Positions 36,924 through 47,200 of a stretch of DNA of 64,000 nt are shown here, one piece after another. Source of the DNA: Burkholderia stagnalis. Its GTDB lineage: Bacteria; Pseudomonadota; Gammaproteobacteria; Burkholderiales; Burkholderiaceae. How positions within the stretch are numbered: the stretch's first letter is position 1; each line of letters opens with the position of its first letter. A program made the translations under genes and the position numbers. The stretch covers positions 1 through 64,000 of the forward strand of contig NZ_CADESW010000001.1 of assembly GCF_902830275.1 (NCBI RefSeq), written 5' to 3'. The notes under the pieces were generated by a model, which worked only from the letters and a program-made list of their open reading frames with translations, was not told where the DNA came from and did no database searches.

Positions 36924-39040
36924 GAAGTCTCCTGCAACGCACGCGAGGCCGCCGTCGCCTCGGTCAGCGCGCCATCGTGCATCTGGTAGATGCGCTCGGC
37001 CATCGACAGGATCGACGCGTCGTGCGTGACGAGCACGATCGTGCACGGCAGCGTCAGCACGTTGCGGCAGATCTCGTGCGTCGTCGCCTGGTCGAGGTTC
37101 GACGAGAACTCGTCGAGGATCAGCAGGCGCGGCTCGCAATACAGCGCCCGCGCGATCAGCAGCCGCTGCATCTGGCCGGCCGACAGGAATTTCTGCGTGT
37201 CACCGAGCGGCGTGTCGTAGCGGTGGTCGAGCTGCTCGATCTCGTCGTGGATGCACGCGAGCTTCGCGGCGTCGAACATCGCGCCGATGCGCGGCGCCGG
37301 CGCGAAGTTCGTGATGTTGTCGCGGATCGTGCCGCGAAACAGCAGGTCCGCCTGCGTGACGGCCGCGAGGTGCTTGCGGTACTGCCGCAGGTTCACGTCC
37401 GCGAGATCGACGCCGTTCACGAACACCGTGCCGGGCTCGGGCCGGACCAGCCCGCAGATCAGGTTCAGCAGCGTCGTCTTGCCGCTGCCGGTGCGCCCGA
37501 CGATCGCGATCTTGCCGCCGGCCGGCACGTCGAGGTCGATGCCGCGCAGGATCGGCCGGTGGCCGCCGCGCGGCGTATACGACAGGCCCCGGATCGACAG
37601 CGAACCGTCGAAACCGTCGACCGGGCGCACGGCCGCGTCCGGCGCCGGCTCCTCGGTTTCGGTCTGCAGCACGTCGGCGACGCGGTCCATGTGCACCTGC
37701 AGCACCTTGCGGCGCACGTAGAGCTGGATCGAATCGATGAACTTGTCCGCGAACAGGTTCTTGTACTGGATGAACGCGTAGATCACGCCGATCGTGCTCT
37801 TGCCGTGCATCACGAGCCACGCGCCGTAGGTGACGATCACGAGCTGCTCGACGTGCACGATGCCCTTCGAGATCGCGTCGAACGTCAGCTGCAGCCGCTC
37901 CTGCTGGCGGATCGCCTGCAGCTTCTGCGTGAACGCGTTGATCCACAGGCTGCTGCGCGCGGTCTCGGCCGACAGCAGCTTGATCGAGTGCGCGGAACGG
38001 ATGTTCTCGATCAGCAGCGCGTCGGCTTCCGCGCCGCGCGTGAGGATCTGCGACATCGCGTCCTGCAGCTGCGGCTGGATCGCGAGCCGGCTCAGCGCGA
38101 ACAGCACCATGCCGGCGACGCTGATGCCGGCCAGCACCGGGCTGTAGTACAGCATCAGCACGAGCGTCAGCACGCAGGTGACGATATTCAGCAGCCCGCC
38201 GACGAGGCCGTCGACGAGAAAGCGGCCGACCTCCGACACCGACGCCACGCGCGAGATCGAATCGCCGGTGTTGTGGAACAGGTAGTAGCCGATCGGCAGC
38301 CGCGCGAGATGGCCGACCATGTTCGACGACAGCTGCTGCGACACGATGTTGCGCAGGTAGCTCCTGATGTTGCCGACGAGGTTCGCGTACAGCGTGTCGA
38401 ACAGGAACACGATCGCGAACAGGATCGTCAGCAGGTAGAGGATGTCGACGTCGGTCTTCTTCAGCGCCTCGTCGATCGTCAGCTGCACGTACGACGGGCC
38501 GAGCAGCAGCAGGAGCTGCGCGGCCACGCCGCCCGCGATGCCGATCGCGAGGCTCTTGCGGATGCCGGTCAGCCCTTCGAGATAGTCGCGCAGGCGGATG
38601 CGGTCGGCCGGCCCCGCGTGCGTGAAGCCGATGTGCGGGTTCAGCTCGAGCGCGTAGCCGGTGATGTGCGCGAGCGCCTGCGCGAGCGGCAGCTTCGTCT
38701 CGCCGAGCGCGGGATCGACGATGTGCACGCTGCCGTAGCCGACCTTCGTCAGCACGACGTAGTGGTTCATCCCCCAGTGCAGGATGCACGGCGTCTTGAG
38801 CGCGTCGAGCTCGGCCGCGTCGAACTGCAGCCCGCGCGCGCGCAGGCCGAGATCGTTCGCAATCTCCATCAGGTCGAAGAACGACAGGCCGGAATCGATC
38901 CGCACCGGATAGCGGTTGCGCAGCGTGCGCAGCGTCGTGTCGCGGCCGTGCCACGACGCGATCATCGCGAGGCAGGCCAGGCCGCATTCCGTCACCTCGT
39001 CCTGCAGGATCGGACGGACTTTACGCGTATTGAAGAGCAT
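36920..39040 (-). CDS. Peptidase-containing ABC exporter (C39 family, bacteriocin type)
   Basis: The 706-residue protein starts with a C39 leader peptidase: QDEVTECGLACLAMI with Gln13 and catalytic Cys19, His93 in WGMNHYVVL and Asp109 in HIVDPALG, so the triad is intact. A six-helix membrane domain follows (about 160-440). The nucleotide-binding domain has Walker A IVGRTGSGKTTLL, signature LSAGQMQRLLIARAL (LSAGQ rather than LSGGQ) and Walker B LLILDEFSSNLD. It should cut substrates after a double glycine and pump the cores out. Two small genes immediately upstream encode just such substrates. I start at ATG 39040; the frame runs 25 codons further upstream. Confidence 0.96.
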   Translation of the reverse strand: MLFNTRKVRPILQDEVTECGLACLAMIASWHGRDTTLRTLRNRYPVRIDSGLSFFDLMEIANDLGLRARGLQFDAAELDALKTPCILHWGMNHYVVLTKVGYGSVHIVDPALGETKLPLAQALAHITGYALELNPHIGFTHAGPADRIRLRDYLEGLTGIRKSLAIGIAGGVAAQLLLLLGPSYVQLTIDEALKKTDVDILYLLTILFAIVFLFDTLYANLVGNIRSYLRNIVSQQLSSNMVGHLARLPIGYYLFHNTGDSISRVASVSEVGRFLVDGLVGGLLNIVTCVLTLVLMLYYSPVLAGISVAGMVLFALSRLAIQPQLQDAMSQILTRGAEADALLIENIRSAHSIKLLSAETARSSLWINAFTQKLQAIRQQERLQLTFDAISKGIVHVEQLVIVTYGAWLVMHGKSTIGVIYAFIQYKNLFADKFIDSIQLYVRRKVLQVHMDRVADVLQTETEEPAPDAAVRPVDGFDGSLSIRGLSYTPRGGHRPILRGIDLDVPAGGKIAIVGRTGSGKTTLLNLICGLVRPEPGTVFVNGVDLADVNLRQYRKHLAAVTQADLLFRGTIRDNITNFAPAPRIGAMFDAAKLACIHDEIEQLDHRYDTPLGDTQKFLSAGQMQRLLIARALYCEPRLLILDEFSSNLDQATTHEICRNVLTLPCTIVLVTHDASILSMAERIYQMHDGALTEATAASRALQETS

Positions 39041-39172
39041 GGGTCGGGCAATCGCAGAACGCGGCGACACGGCGCCGGGGCCCGCCGAAGGCGGCCCGTG
39101 GCGCGTCGCGCGCAAGACGCTGGGAGCAACCGGGCGAGCCGGCTGCGGCGGCTGAACGGCGCGGCCGGCCGC
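39041..39172 (-). other. Spacer between peptide gene 1 and the exporter gene
   Basis: 132 bases without a gene, very GC-rich, with several overlapping inverted repeats around 39063-39120 that could fold in the transcript. It may lower exporter expression relative to the peptides. Confidence 0.35.
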
Positions 39173-39358
39173 TCAGCGGCTGGAGCCGAGCGACATCCGG
39201 AACTGCTCGGTGACGCGTGCCTGGTATTGGTTCATCAGCCCCTGCACGGTGGAACCGATCGACTGGTTGACCATGTTGACCGTGTAGTCGGCCGAATTGG
39301 AGTACAACGACGCGCCGCCGCGAACCTGGCGGGCCTGCTCTTCCGTGATGTCTCGCAT
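39173..39358 (-). CDS. Double-glycine leader peptide 1 (microcin/bacteriocin-like precursor)
   Basis: The 61-residue precursor has leader MRDITEEQARQVRGG (15 residues, GG at 14-15), matching the short leaders of class II microcins (basic residue after Met, Glu near the middle, Val at -4, GG at -2/-1). The predicted core has 46 residues, begins ASLYSNSADYTVNMV and ends RMSLGSSR. It has no cysteine, so no disulfide or lanthionine is possible. It is rich in Ser, Gln and Asn with amphipathic stretches. GAAGG lies about nine bases upstream. It is followed by the C39 exporter, its likely processing enzyme. Antibacterial activity is inferred from context only; signalling is an alternative. Confidence 0.85.
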   Translation of the reverse strand: MRDITEEQARQVRGGASLYSNSADYTVNMVNQSIGSTVQGLMNQYQARVTEQFRMSLGSSR

Positions 39359-39583
39359 TTTTATGGCCTTCGTGTTTTCGGAATGCCTTCAAGCCGCAAG
39401 TCGATCAAAAACATTCACGCGTTTTGATTCTTACAGCCCTACCCCGGCATTCGTTCCTCCTGATAATCGCCGAATTGAAAATCATGCATCGTGATTTCCG
39501 GTTTTATATACTGCGGCGATCGCATTTTTACTTCTGTTTATCTACGCATCGCGCGGGGGGCGCCTCCCCGCGCACGGCAATGA
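39359..39583 (-). other. Spacer between the two peptide genes
   Basis: 225 bases without a convincing gene. It contains a strong hairpin just after the upstream peptide gene (39551-39573) and then AT-rich sequence (39380-39545), which may hold a second promoter for peptide gene 1 and the transporter genes. Confidence 0.4.
39551..39573 (-). terminator. Hairpin after peptide gene 2
   Basis: GCGCGGGG at 39551-39558 pairs perfectly with CCCCGCGC at 39566-39573, with a seven-base loop. It lies 10 bases beyond the peptide stop. No T-run follows in the leftward direction, so it may be a weak terminator or an mRNA-stabilising 3' end that makes the peptide message more abundant than the exporter message. 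Confidence 0.5.
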
Positions 39584-39757
39584 TTACTTGCCGGTGTTAT
39601 TGAACGTCTTCGGGTTCTGCAGGTAATTGCCGAGGCTCGGCAGGAATTGGCCCAGCGCGGTCACCACCGGCGCAGCCGCCACCGCAAGGCTGCCCAGCGA
39701 GCTGATCGGACCGCCGCCGTGCACATTCCGAACCTGTTCCATCGTCATGACCTTCAT
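39584..39757 (-). CDS. Double-glycine leader peptide 2 (microcin/bacteriocin-like precursor)
   Basis: The 57-residue precursor has leader MKVMTMEQVRNVHGG, which shares the pattern EQxRxVxGG with peptide 1. The predicted core has 42 residues (GPISSLGSLAVAAAPVVTAL, then GQFLPSLGNYLQNPKTFNN and a short tail). It is hydrophobic and Gly/Ala-rich in its first half, as in membrane-active bacteriocins, and lacks cysteine. ATG 39757 is preceded by an ideal ribosome-binding site (GAGGAGAG, five to six bases away). The open frame extends 15 codons upstream, but that extension would bury the leader. It is the first gene of the leftward operon. Confidence 0.88.
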   Translation of the reverse strand: MKVMTMEQVRNVHGGGPISSLGSLAVAAAPVVTALGQFLPSLGNYLQNPKTFNNTGK

Positions 39758-40039
39758 CGTTCTCTCCTCGTAAAAAATAAAGATGACGCAAAGAACCTTC
39801 ATTGACTTGAAAACGGCTTTTAATCACCGAGCGACTTTAAATGTAATAATCACCGCGATTACGAGCCGAAATCAGGCTATCATGCGGGCGCATCCGAATT
39901 CAATGGAGGACACACTCTTACGGCGCCGGTTTTCCGATTGCACGAAATTCCGGCAATTCACGCTGTTTGAATGTCATTTTTAAAACGTTTAAATCCGCCC
40001 GCAATTTCATTGCGGAGCGGACACCGGACGGAGACGGCC
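39758..40039. promoter_or_regulatory. AT-rich divergent promoter region of the peptide-export locus
   Basis: 282 bases between the peptide genes (leftward) and the TolC-type gene (rightward), clearly richer in A/T than the surroundings, especially 39775-39860 and 39966-40000. A possible rightward promoter is TTGAAT (39967-39972) with TTAAAT (39989-39994), 16 bases apart. No immunity gene could be recognised; two short open frames here lack membrane segments and ribosome-binding sites. Confidence 0.45.
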
Positions 40040-41458
40040 ATGTTTGAAACGCGGGTTGGGCGCGGCACATCGATTTTCGGAGGTAGGGGTATTTACCTAT
40101 CAAGAATTCGATTCACGCGCAACATTCGAAGCGCGACCCTACCATTGCTCACTGTAATCGTGCTAGGCAGCGGCAACGCGCAGGCGTTTTGTCTCGATCC
40201 CGCGTACCAGTATGCGGTCGCGCACGACCCGCGCTACCTGCAGGCGCAGAGCGAATACGACGCGGCGCGCCAGAAGTTTCCGCAGGCGCGCGCGCTGATG
40301 CTGCCGCAGGCCACGGCGCAGCTCGAATGGGGGCGCTACGGCACGCACGCGAACCTGTTCGGCGTCGACGTGAGCGGCACCAGCAAGGCCGCGTACGGCG
40401 CCGCGCAGGTCACGCAGGCGCTGTTCAACGTGCCGTACCTGTACGACATGCGCCGCGCGACCGAATTCGAGGCATCCGCGAAGCAGAAGCTCGAGGTCGC
40501 GAAGCAGGACCTGATCCTGCGCGTCGCGAACGCCTGCTTCGACCTGCTGAGCGCGCGCGAGAAGCTGCAGTCGGCCGACGACGAAGTGAGCGCGCTGACG
40601 CGCCTCGAAAGCGACACGCGGCGCATGGCGCAGCTCGGCATGAAGACCATCGGCGACACCGCGGAAATCGAGGCGCGGCGCAGCCTCGCGCAGTCTGACG
40701 AGGTGCTCGCGCAGACCGATGTCGATGCGCGCAGGGCGCGCTACGAGACGCTGCTCGGCGCGACGATCGATTTCGCGCGCTGGCCGCGCCTCGCGCTGCG
40801 CGGCACGTCGCCGCGCATCCCCGCCGGCGACTATGCGCCGCAGGACAACCCGGCCTACCGGCAGGCGTATCGCGACGTCGAGGTCGCGCGGCTTGCGGCA
40901 AAGCGCATCAGCGCGGAGCACCTGCCGACCGTCGACCTGTTCGCGTCGTATTCGCGCGGGCTCAATCCGAACCTGCGCGGGCTCAGCGATCGCTCCGATT
41001 TCCACCAGAGCGCGGTCGGCGTGCAGGTGACGATCCCGATCTTCTCCGGCGGCAGCGTGTACTACCGGCAGGTCGAGGCCGAGCATACGGCCACGCAATA
41101 TCGCAACCGCCTGCGCGAGGTCGAGGAACAGTTGAGCACCGATCATCGCGAGGCGCTGTCCGCGCTCGAATCGATCGGCACGCGCATCCGCGCGCTGCAG
41201 CAGTCGCTGCAGGCGGCACGGCTCGCGTATGACGCGTCGATGAAAGCGCATCAGATCGGCTACAGCACGACCTACGAAACGCTGAACCTGCGGCGCGACA
41301 TCTCCGGCATCCGGCAGAAGCTGTTCGACAGCTATCTCGACGCGCTCAAGCTGCAGTTGAAGCTGAAGAGCGTGCTGGGGACGCTCGACGAGCAGTCGCT
41401 GGTGGCAGTGGACGGGTTCCTGGAGAGCAATGCGGCGAGCGAGCCGCGCGTCAATTGA
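40040..41458 (+). CDS. TolC-family outer-membrane efflux channel (type I secretion)
   Basis: The 472-residue protein has a signal peptide (LPLLTVIVLGSGNAQA after a basic N-terminus). The two TolC repeats follow, with long helices: AYQYAVAHDPRYLQAQSEYDA and QALFNVPYLYDMRRA, then AKRISAEHLPTVDLFASYSR, VGVQVTIPIFSGG, and DASMKAHQIGYSTTYETLNL. It should form the trimeric tunnel that completes the C39 exporter and HlyD adaptor. I chose ATG 40040 because GGAGACGG lies just before it and the signal peptide follows. It is transcribed divergently from the peptide genes, sharing one intergenic region with them. Confidence 0.94.
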   Translation: MFETRVGRGTSIFGGRGIYLSRIRFTRNIRSATLPLLTVIVLGSGNAQAFCLDPAYQYAVAHDPRYLQAQSEYDAARQKFPQARALMLPQATAQLEWGRYGTHANLFGVDVSGTSKAAYGAAQVTQALFNVPYLYDMRRATEFEASAKQKLEVAKQDLILRVANACFDLLSAREKLQSADDEVSALTRLESDTRRMAQLGMKTIGDTAEIEARRSLAQSDEVLAQTDVDARRARYETLLGATIDFARWPRLALRGTSPRIPAGDYAPQDNPAYRQAYRDVEVARLAAKRISAEHLPTVDLFASYSRGLNPNLRGLSDRSDFHQSAVGVQVTIPIFSGGSVYYRQVEAEHTATQYRNRLREVEEQLSTDHREALSALESIGTRIRALQQSLQAARLAYDASMKAHQIGYSTTYETLNLRRDISGIRQKLFDSYLDALKLQLKLKSVLGTLDEQSLVAVDGFLESNAASEPRVN

Positions 41459-41479
41459 GCGGCCACGCGGCGCACATGC

Positions 41480-41514
41480 GCCGATGCCGCCGGCAACGGC
41501 CCGGCGGCATCGGC
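41480..41514 (+). terminator. Perfect 14-bp hairpin after the TolC-type gene
   Basis: GCCGATGCCGCCGG at 41480-41493 is exactly complementary to CCGGCGGCATCGGC at 41501-41514, with a seven-base loop, 21 bases after the stop. There is no T-run, so the strength as an intrinsic terminator is uncertain. Confidence 0.6.
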
Positions 41515-41530
41515 ATACGCGTTCCGCAAA

Positions 41531-41557
41531 CGGGCGGCCGCTCGACTCAGCCGCCCG
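41531..41557 (-). terminator. Hairpin after the gamma-glutamyltransferase gene
   Basis: CGGGCGGC (41531-41538) pairs with GCCGCCCG (41550-41557). Reading leftward, TTTGCGG follows. It lies eight bases after the ggt stop, between two converging genes. Confidence 0.55.
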
Positions 41558-41564
41558 CCTTCGG

Positions 41565-43286
<1,722 letters not shown>

Positions 43287-43582
43287 TGCGCGTCTCCCAT
43301 GTGGATCTCCTGCGGGCTGAAAAAAGCACCTGATCCGCTTATAACCGCCGCAGCGACGGCGACCATAAGCAGGTTCCGTAGTATAGGAGCACATAAAGGG
43401 GTCGAACACGGATCCGATGACGAAACGCCCGGAATCGGGCAACTTTCGGGTACCGTCGAACGTCGTGACGCATCGCGCCGCGAAATCCGCAGACGAACCT
43501 CCCGCCACGCGCGCCGATCTGAGAAGATAGCGCCCCTTCGCGCCCGCGCTTCCTTCCCGCCGCATCGTCGTCTTCGTCTCGT

Positions 43583-44107
43583 ATGGCTTCACACAACGCT
43601 CATCACGCATCCGGCTTCGCGGCCGGCGTCATCGCGGCCCTGCTCGTCGCGCAAACCGGCGCGACCGGCCCTTGGCACGTAGGCATTCCCGCCGCGTTCG
43701 CGGCCGGCATCGCGGGCGGCACCGCGCCCGACTGGCTCGAGGTCGCATGGTGGACCCGCAAGCGCCGCCTGTGGATCACGCACCGCACCGTCACGCACTG
43801 GGGCATCGGCTGGATCGCGCTGCTCGCGCTGGCCTGGCACGCGCTCACGCACGCGCCGCATCCGCTGTGGGCCGCGCCGCTGTTCGGCTTCGCGTGCGGC
43901 GGCCTGATGCACCTGCTCGCGGACTGGCCCAACCCGCTCGGCGTGCCGTGGATCTGGCGACGCCATTCGCTGAACCTGTGGAACAGCGGAAACTGCGACC
44001 TGATCGTCGTCGCCGCGGCATGGGGCGGCGCGCTGTGGCTCGCGCAGTCGGTATGGACACGCGCGCCGGCGCTGCATCACTGGCTCGGCTGGCTGCGCAC
44101 GGTCTGA
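43583..44107 (+). CDS. YdjM/DUF457-like inner-membrane protein (predicted metal-dependent hydrolase)
   Basis: The 174-residue protein has four hydrophobic segments and the polar motifs of the YdjM family: HHASGFAAG near the N-terminus, GGTAPDWLEV, LWITHRTVTHWGIGW and GGLMHLLADWPNPLGVPW. The conserved His and Asp residues are the predicted metal ligands. YdjM proteins are called metal-dependent hydrolases, some being LexA-regulated, but the substrate is unknown. It is divergent from ggt with a 296-base gap that holds no recognised gene or motif. Confidence 0.88.
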   Translation: MASHNAHHASGFAAGVIAALLVAQTGATGPWHVGIPAAFAAGIAGGTAPDWLEVAWWTRKRRLWITHRTVTHWGIGWIALLALAWHALTHAPHPLWAAPLFGFACGGLMHLLADWPNPLGVPWIWRRHSLNLWNSGNCDLIVVAAAWGGALWLAQSVWTRAPALHHWLGWLRTV

Positions 44108-44252
44108 CGGCCTGAACGCGCGCCGGGCGCACCGTCCGCTTCGGGGCCGGATTCCTCCCGTCGCGGGGCCCGGCACATGCGCCCCTTCTCTGGCACACTG
44201 ACCGTTCGCGCCACGCAGCCCGCCCGCAACCGACCCCAGTTCGCCGCTCACG

Positions 44253-47200
44253 ATGGCCCTCGCCGCCACCCGCCCCGCAACCGACGTGCTCGACGTGTTC
44301 CATCCCGCCGTCGCGGCCTGGTTCCGGCGCACGTTCGCCGCGCCGACCGGCGCGCAGGCGCTCGCGTGGCCGCACATCAAGGCCGGCCGCTCGACCCTCG
44401 TCGCCGCGCCGACCGGCTCCGGCAAGACGCTCACCGCGTTCCTGTGCGCGATCGACGAACTCGTGCGCGACGCGCTCGCGCACGACGGCACGCTGCCGGA
44501 CGCCACGCTGATCGTCTACGTGTCGCCGCTGAAGGCGCTGTCGAACGACATCCACGTGAACCTCGACGCGCCGCTCGCCGGCATCGCCGAATCGCTCGCG
44601 CGGCTCGGCCTGCCGGTGCCGGCGATCCGCACCGCGGTGCGCACCGGCGACACCACGCAGGCCGAACGCGCGGCGTTGCGCAAGCGCGCGCCGCACATCC
44701 TCGTGACGACGCCGGAATCGCTGTACGTGCTGCTGTCGTCGACGTCCGGCCGCCAGATGCTGTCGACCGTGCGCTCGGTGATCGTCGACGAAATCCATGC
44801 GCTGGCCAACAGCAAGCGCGGCAGCCATCTCGCGCTGTCGCTCGAGCGGCTCGATGCGCTGGCGGGCCGCGCGCTGCCGCGCATCGGCCTGTCGGCGACG
44901 CAGAAGCCGATCGATGCGGTCGCGCGCTTCCTGGTGGGCGGGCATGCCGGCGCGCCGCGCGACTGCACGATCGTCGACACGGGCCATGCGCGCGAGCGCG
45001 ATCTCGCGCTGGAGCTGCCGAACGTGCCGCTCGAGCCGGTGATGGCGACCGACGTATGGGAACAGCTGTACGACCGGATCGCCGGGCTCGCGGCCGCGCA
45101 CCGCACGACGCTCGTGTTCGTCAACACGCGGCGCACCGCCGAGCGCATGGCGCGCCATCTCGCGGACCGGCTCGGCAAGGACGCGATCGCCGCGCATCAC
45201 GGCAGCCTCGCGAAAGAGCACCGCTTCGACGCCGAACAGCGCCTGAAGCGCGGCGAGCTGAAGCTGCTGGTCGCCACGGCGTCGCTGGAACTCGGCATCG
45301 ACATCGGCGACGTCGACCTTGTCTGCCAGGTCGGCTCGCCGCGCGGCATCGCGCCGTTCCTGCAGCGCGTCGGCCGCTCGGGGCACCGCGTCGGCGGCGT
45401 GCCGAAGGGGCGCCTCTTTCCGCTGTCGCGCGACGAGCTCGTCGAATGCGCGGCGCTGCTCGATTGCGTGCGGCGCGGCGAGCTCGACACGCTGCGGATT
45501 CCCGACGCGCCGCTCGACGTGCTCGCGCAGCAGATCGTCGCCGAGGTCGCGTGCGCCGAATGGCACGAAGACGCGCTGTACCAAAGCTTCACGCAGGCGG
45601 CGCCGTATGCGCGCCTGCCGCGCGCACGCTTCGACGCGGTGCTGGCGATGCTCGCCGCAGGCTTCAGCAGCCGGCGCGGCGTGCGCGCCGCGTACCTGCA
45701 CCGCGACGTGGTCGGCGGCACGGTGCGCGGGCGCCGCAACGCGATGATGACCGCGACGACCTCGGGCGGCACGATCCCCGACATGGCCGACTACGCGGTG
45801 CTGCTCGAGCCGCAGGGCATCCAGGTCGGCACCGTCAACGAGGATTTCGCGATCGAGAGCCTGGCCGGCGACGTGTTCCAGCTCGGCAACCAGTCGTACC
45901 GGATCATCCGCGTCGAGACGGGCCGGGTGCGCGTCGAGGATGCGCAGGGCCAGTCGCCGAACATCCCGTTCTGGCTCGGCGAGGCGCCGGGCCGCAGCGA
46001 CGAGCTGTCGGCCGCGGTCGGCCGGCTGCGCGCGCGGCTCGACGCGCTGTTCGCGCAGGGCGATCGCGATGCCGCGGCACGCGGCGCACAGCGCACCGAT
46101 GCCGATGCCGCATCGAGCCGCCTCGCGCCGGCGCTGCGCTGGCTCGTCGACGACCTGCAGCTGTCGCCCGACGCCGCGCGCCAGATCGTCGACTACCTCG
46201 CGCGCACCCGCGCGGCGCTCGGCGCGCTGCCGACGCAGGACACGCTCGTGATGGAGCGCTTCTTCGACGAATCGGGCGGCACCCAGCTCGTGATCCACTC
46301 GCCGTTCGGCAGCCGCATCAACCGAGCGTGGGGGCTCGCGCTGCGCAAGCGCTTCTGCCGCACGTTCAATTTCGAGCTGCAAGCTGCCGCGACCGACGAC
46401 GCGATCGTGCTGTCGCTGTCGCTCGCGCACAGCTTCGCGCTCGACGAAGTATGGCGCTACCTGCGTTCGGCCAGCGCCGAGCACGTGCTGGTGCAGGCGC
46501 TGCTCGACGCGCCGATGTTCGGCGTGCGCTGGCGCTGGAACGCGACCACCGCGCTCGCGCTGCCGCGCTTCACCGGCGGCAAGCGCACCGCGCCGCAACT
46601 GCAGCGGATGAAGAGCGACGACCTGCTCGCAACCGTGTTCCCGGACCAGGTCGCGTGCCTCGAGAACGTCGTCGGCGAGCGCGAGATTCCGTCTCATCCG
46701 CTCGTCGACCAGACGCTCGACGACTGCCTGCACGACGCGATGGATAGCGACGGCTGGCTCGCGCTGCTGCGCCGCATCGAGAGCGGCGCGATCGAGCTGG
46801 TCGCGCGCGACCTGCCGGCGCCGTCGCCGCTCGCGGCCGAGATCCTCAACGCGAAGCCGTACGCGTTCCTCGACGACGCACCGCTCGAGGAGCGCCGCAC
46901 GCAGGCCGTGCAGGCGCGCCGCTGGAGCGACCCCGAATCCGCGGACGATCTCGGCGCGCTCGACGCCGACGCGATCGCAGCGGTGCGAGACGAAGCGTGG
47001 CCGCTGGTGCGCGACGCGGACGAGATGCACGAGGCGTTGCTCACGCTTGCGTGCATGGCCGACGACGAGGCGCAGGCGCACGACGGCTGGCCCGCGTGGC
47101 TCGACGAGCTCGCCGCGCGCCGCCGCGCGACGAAGCTCGTCACGCCCGGCGGCGCGGCGCTGTGGGTGCCGGTCGAACGGCTCGTCTGCCTGCGCGCGCT

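Noticed and set aside
39783..39983. 66-codon rightward frame in the divergent promoter region, considered as an immunity gene
   Set aside because: No membrane segment and no ribosome-binding site, and it overlaps the likely promoters.
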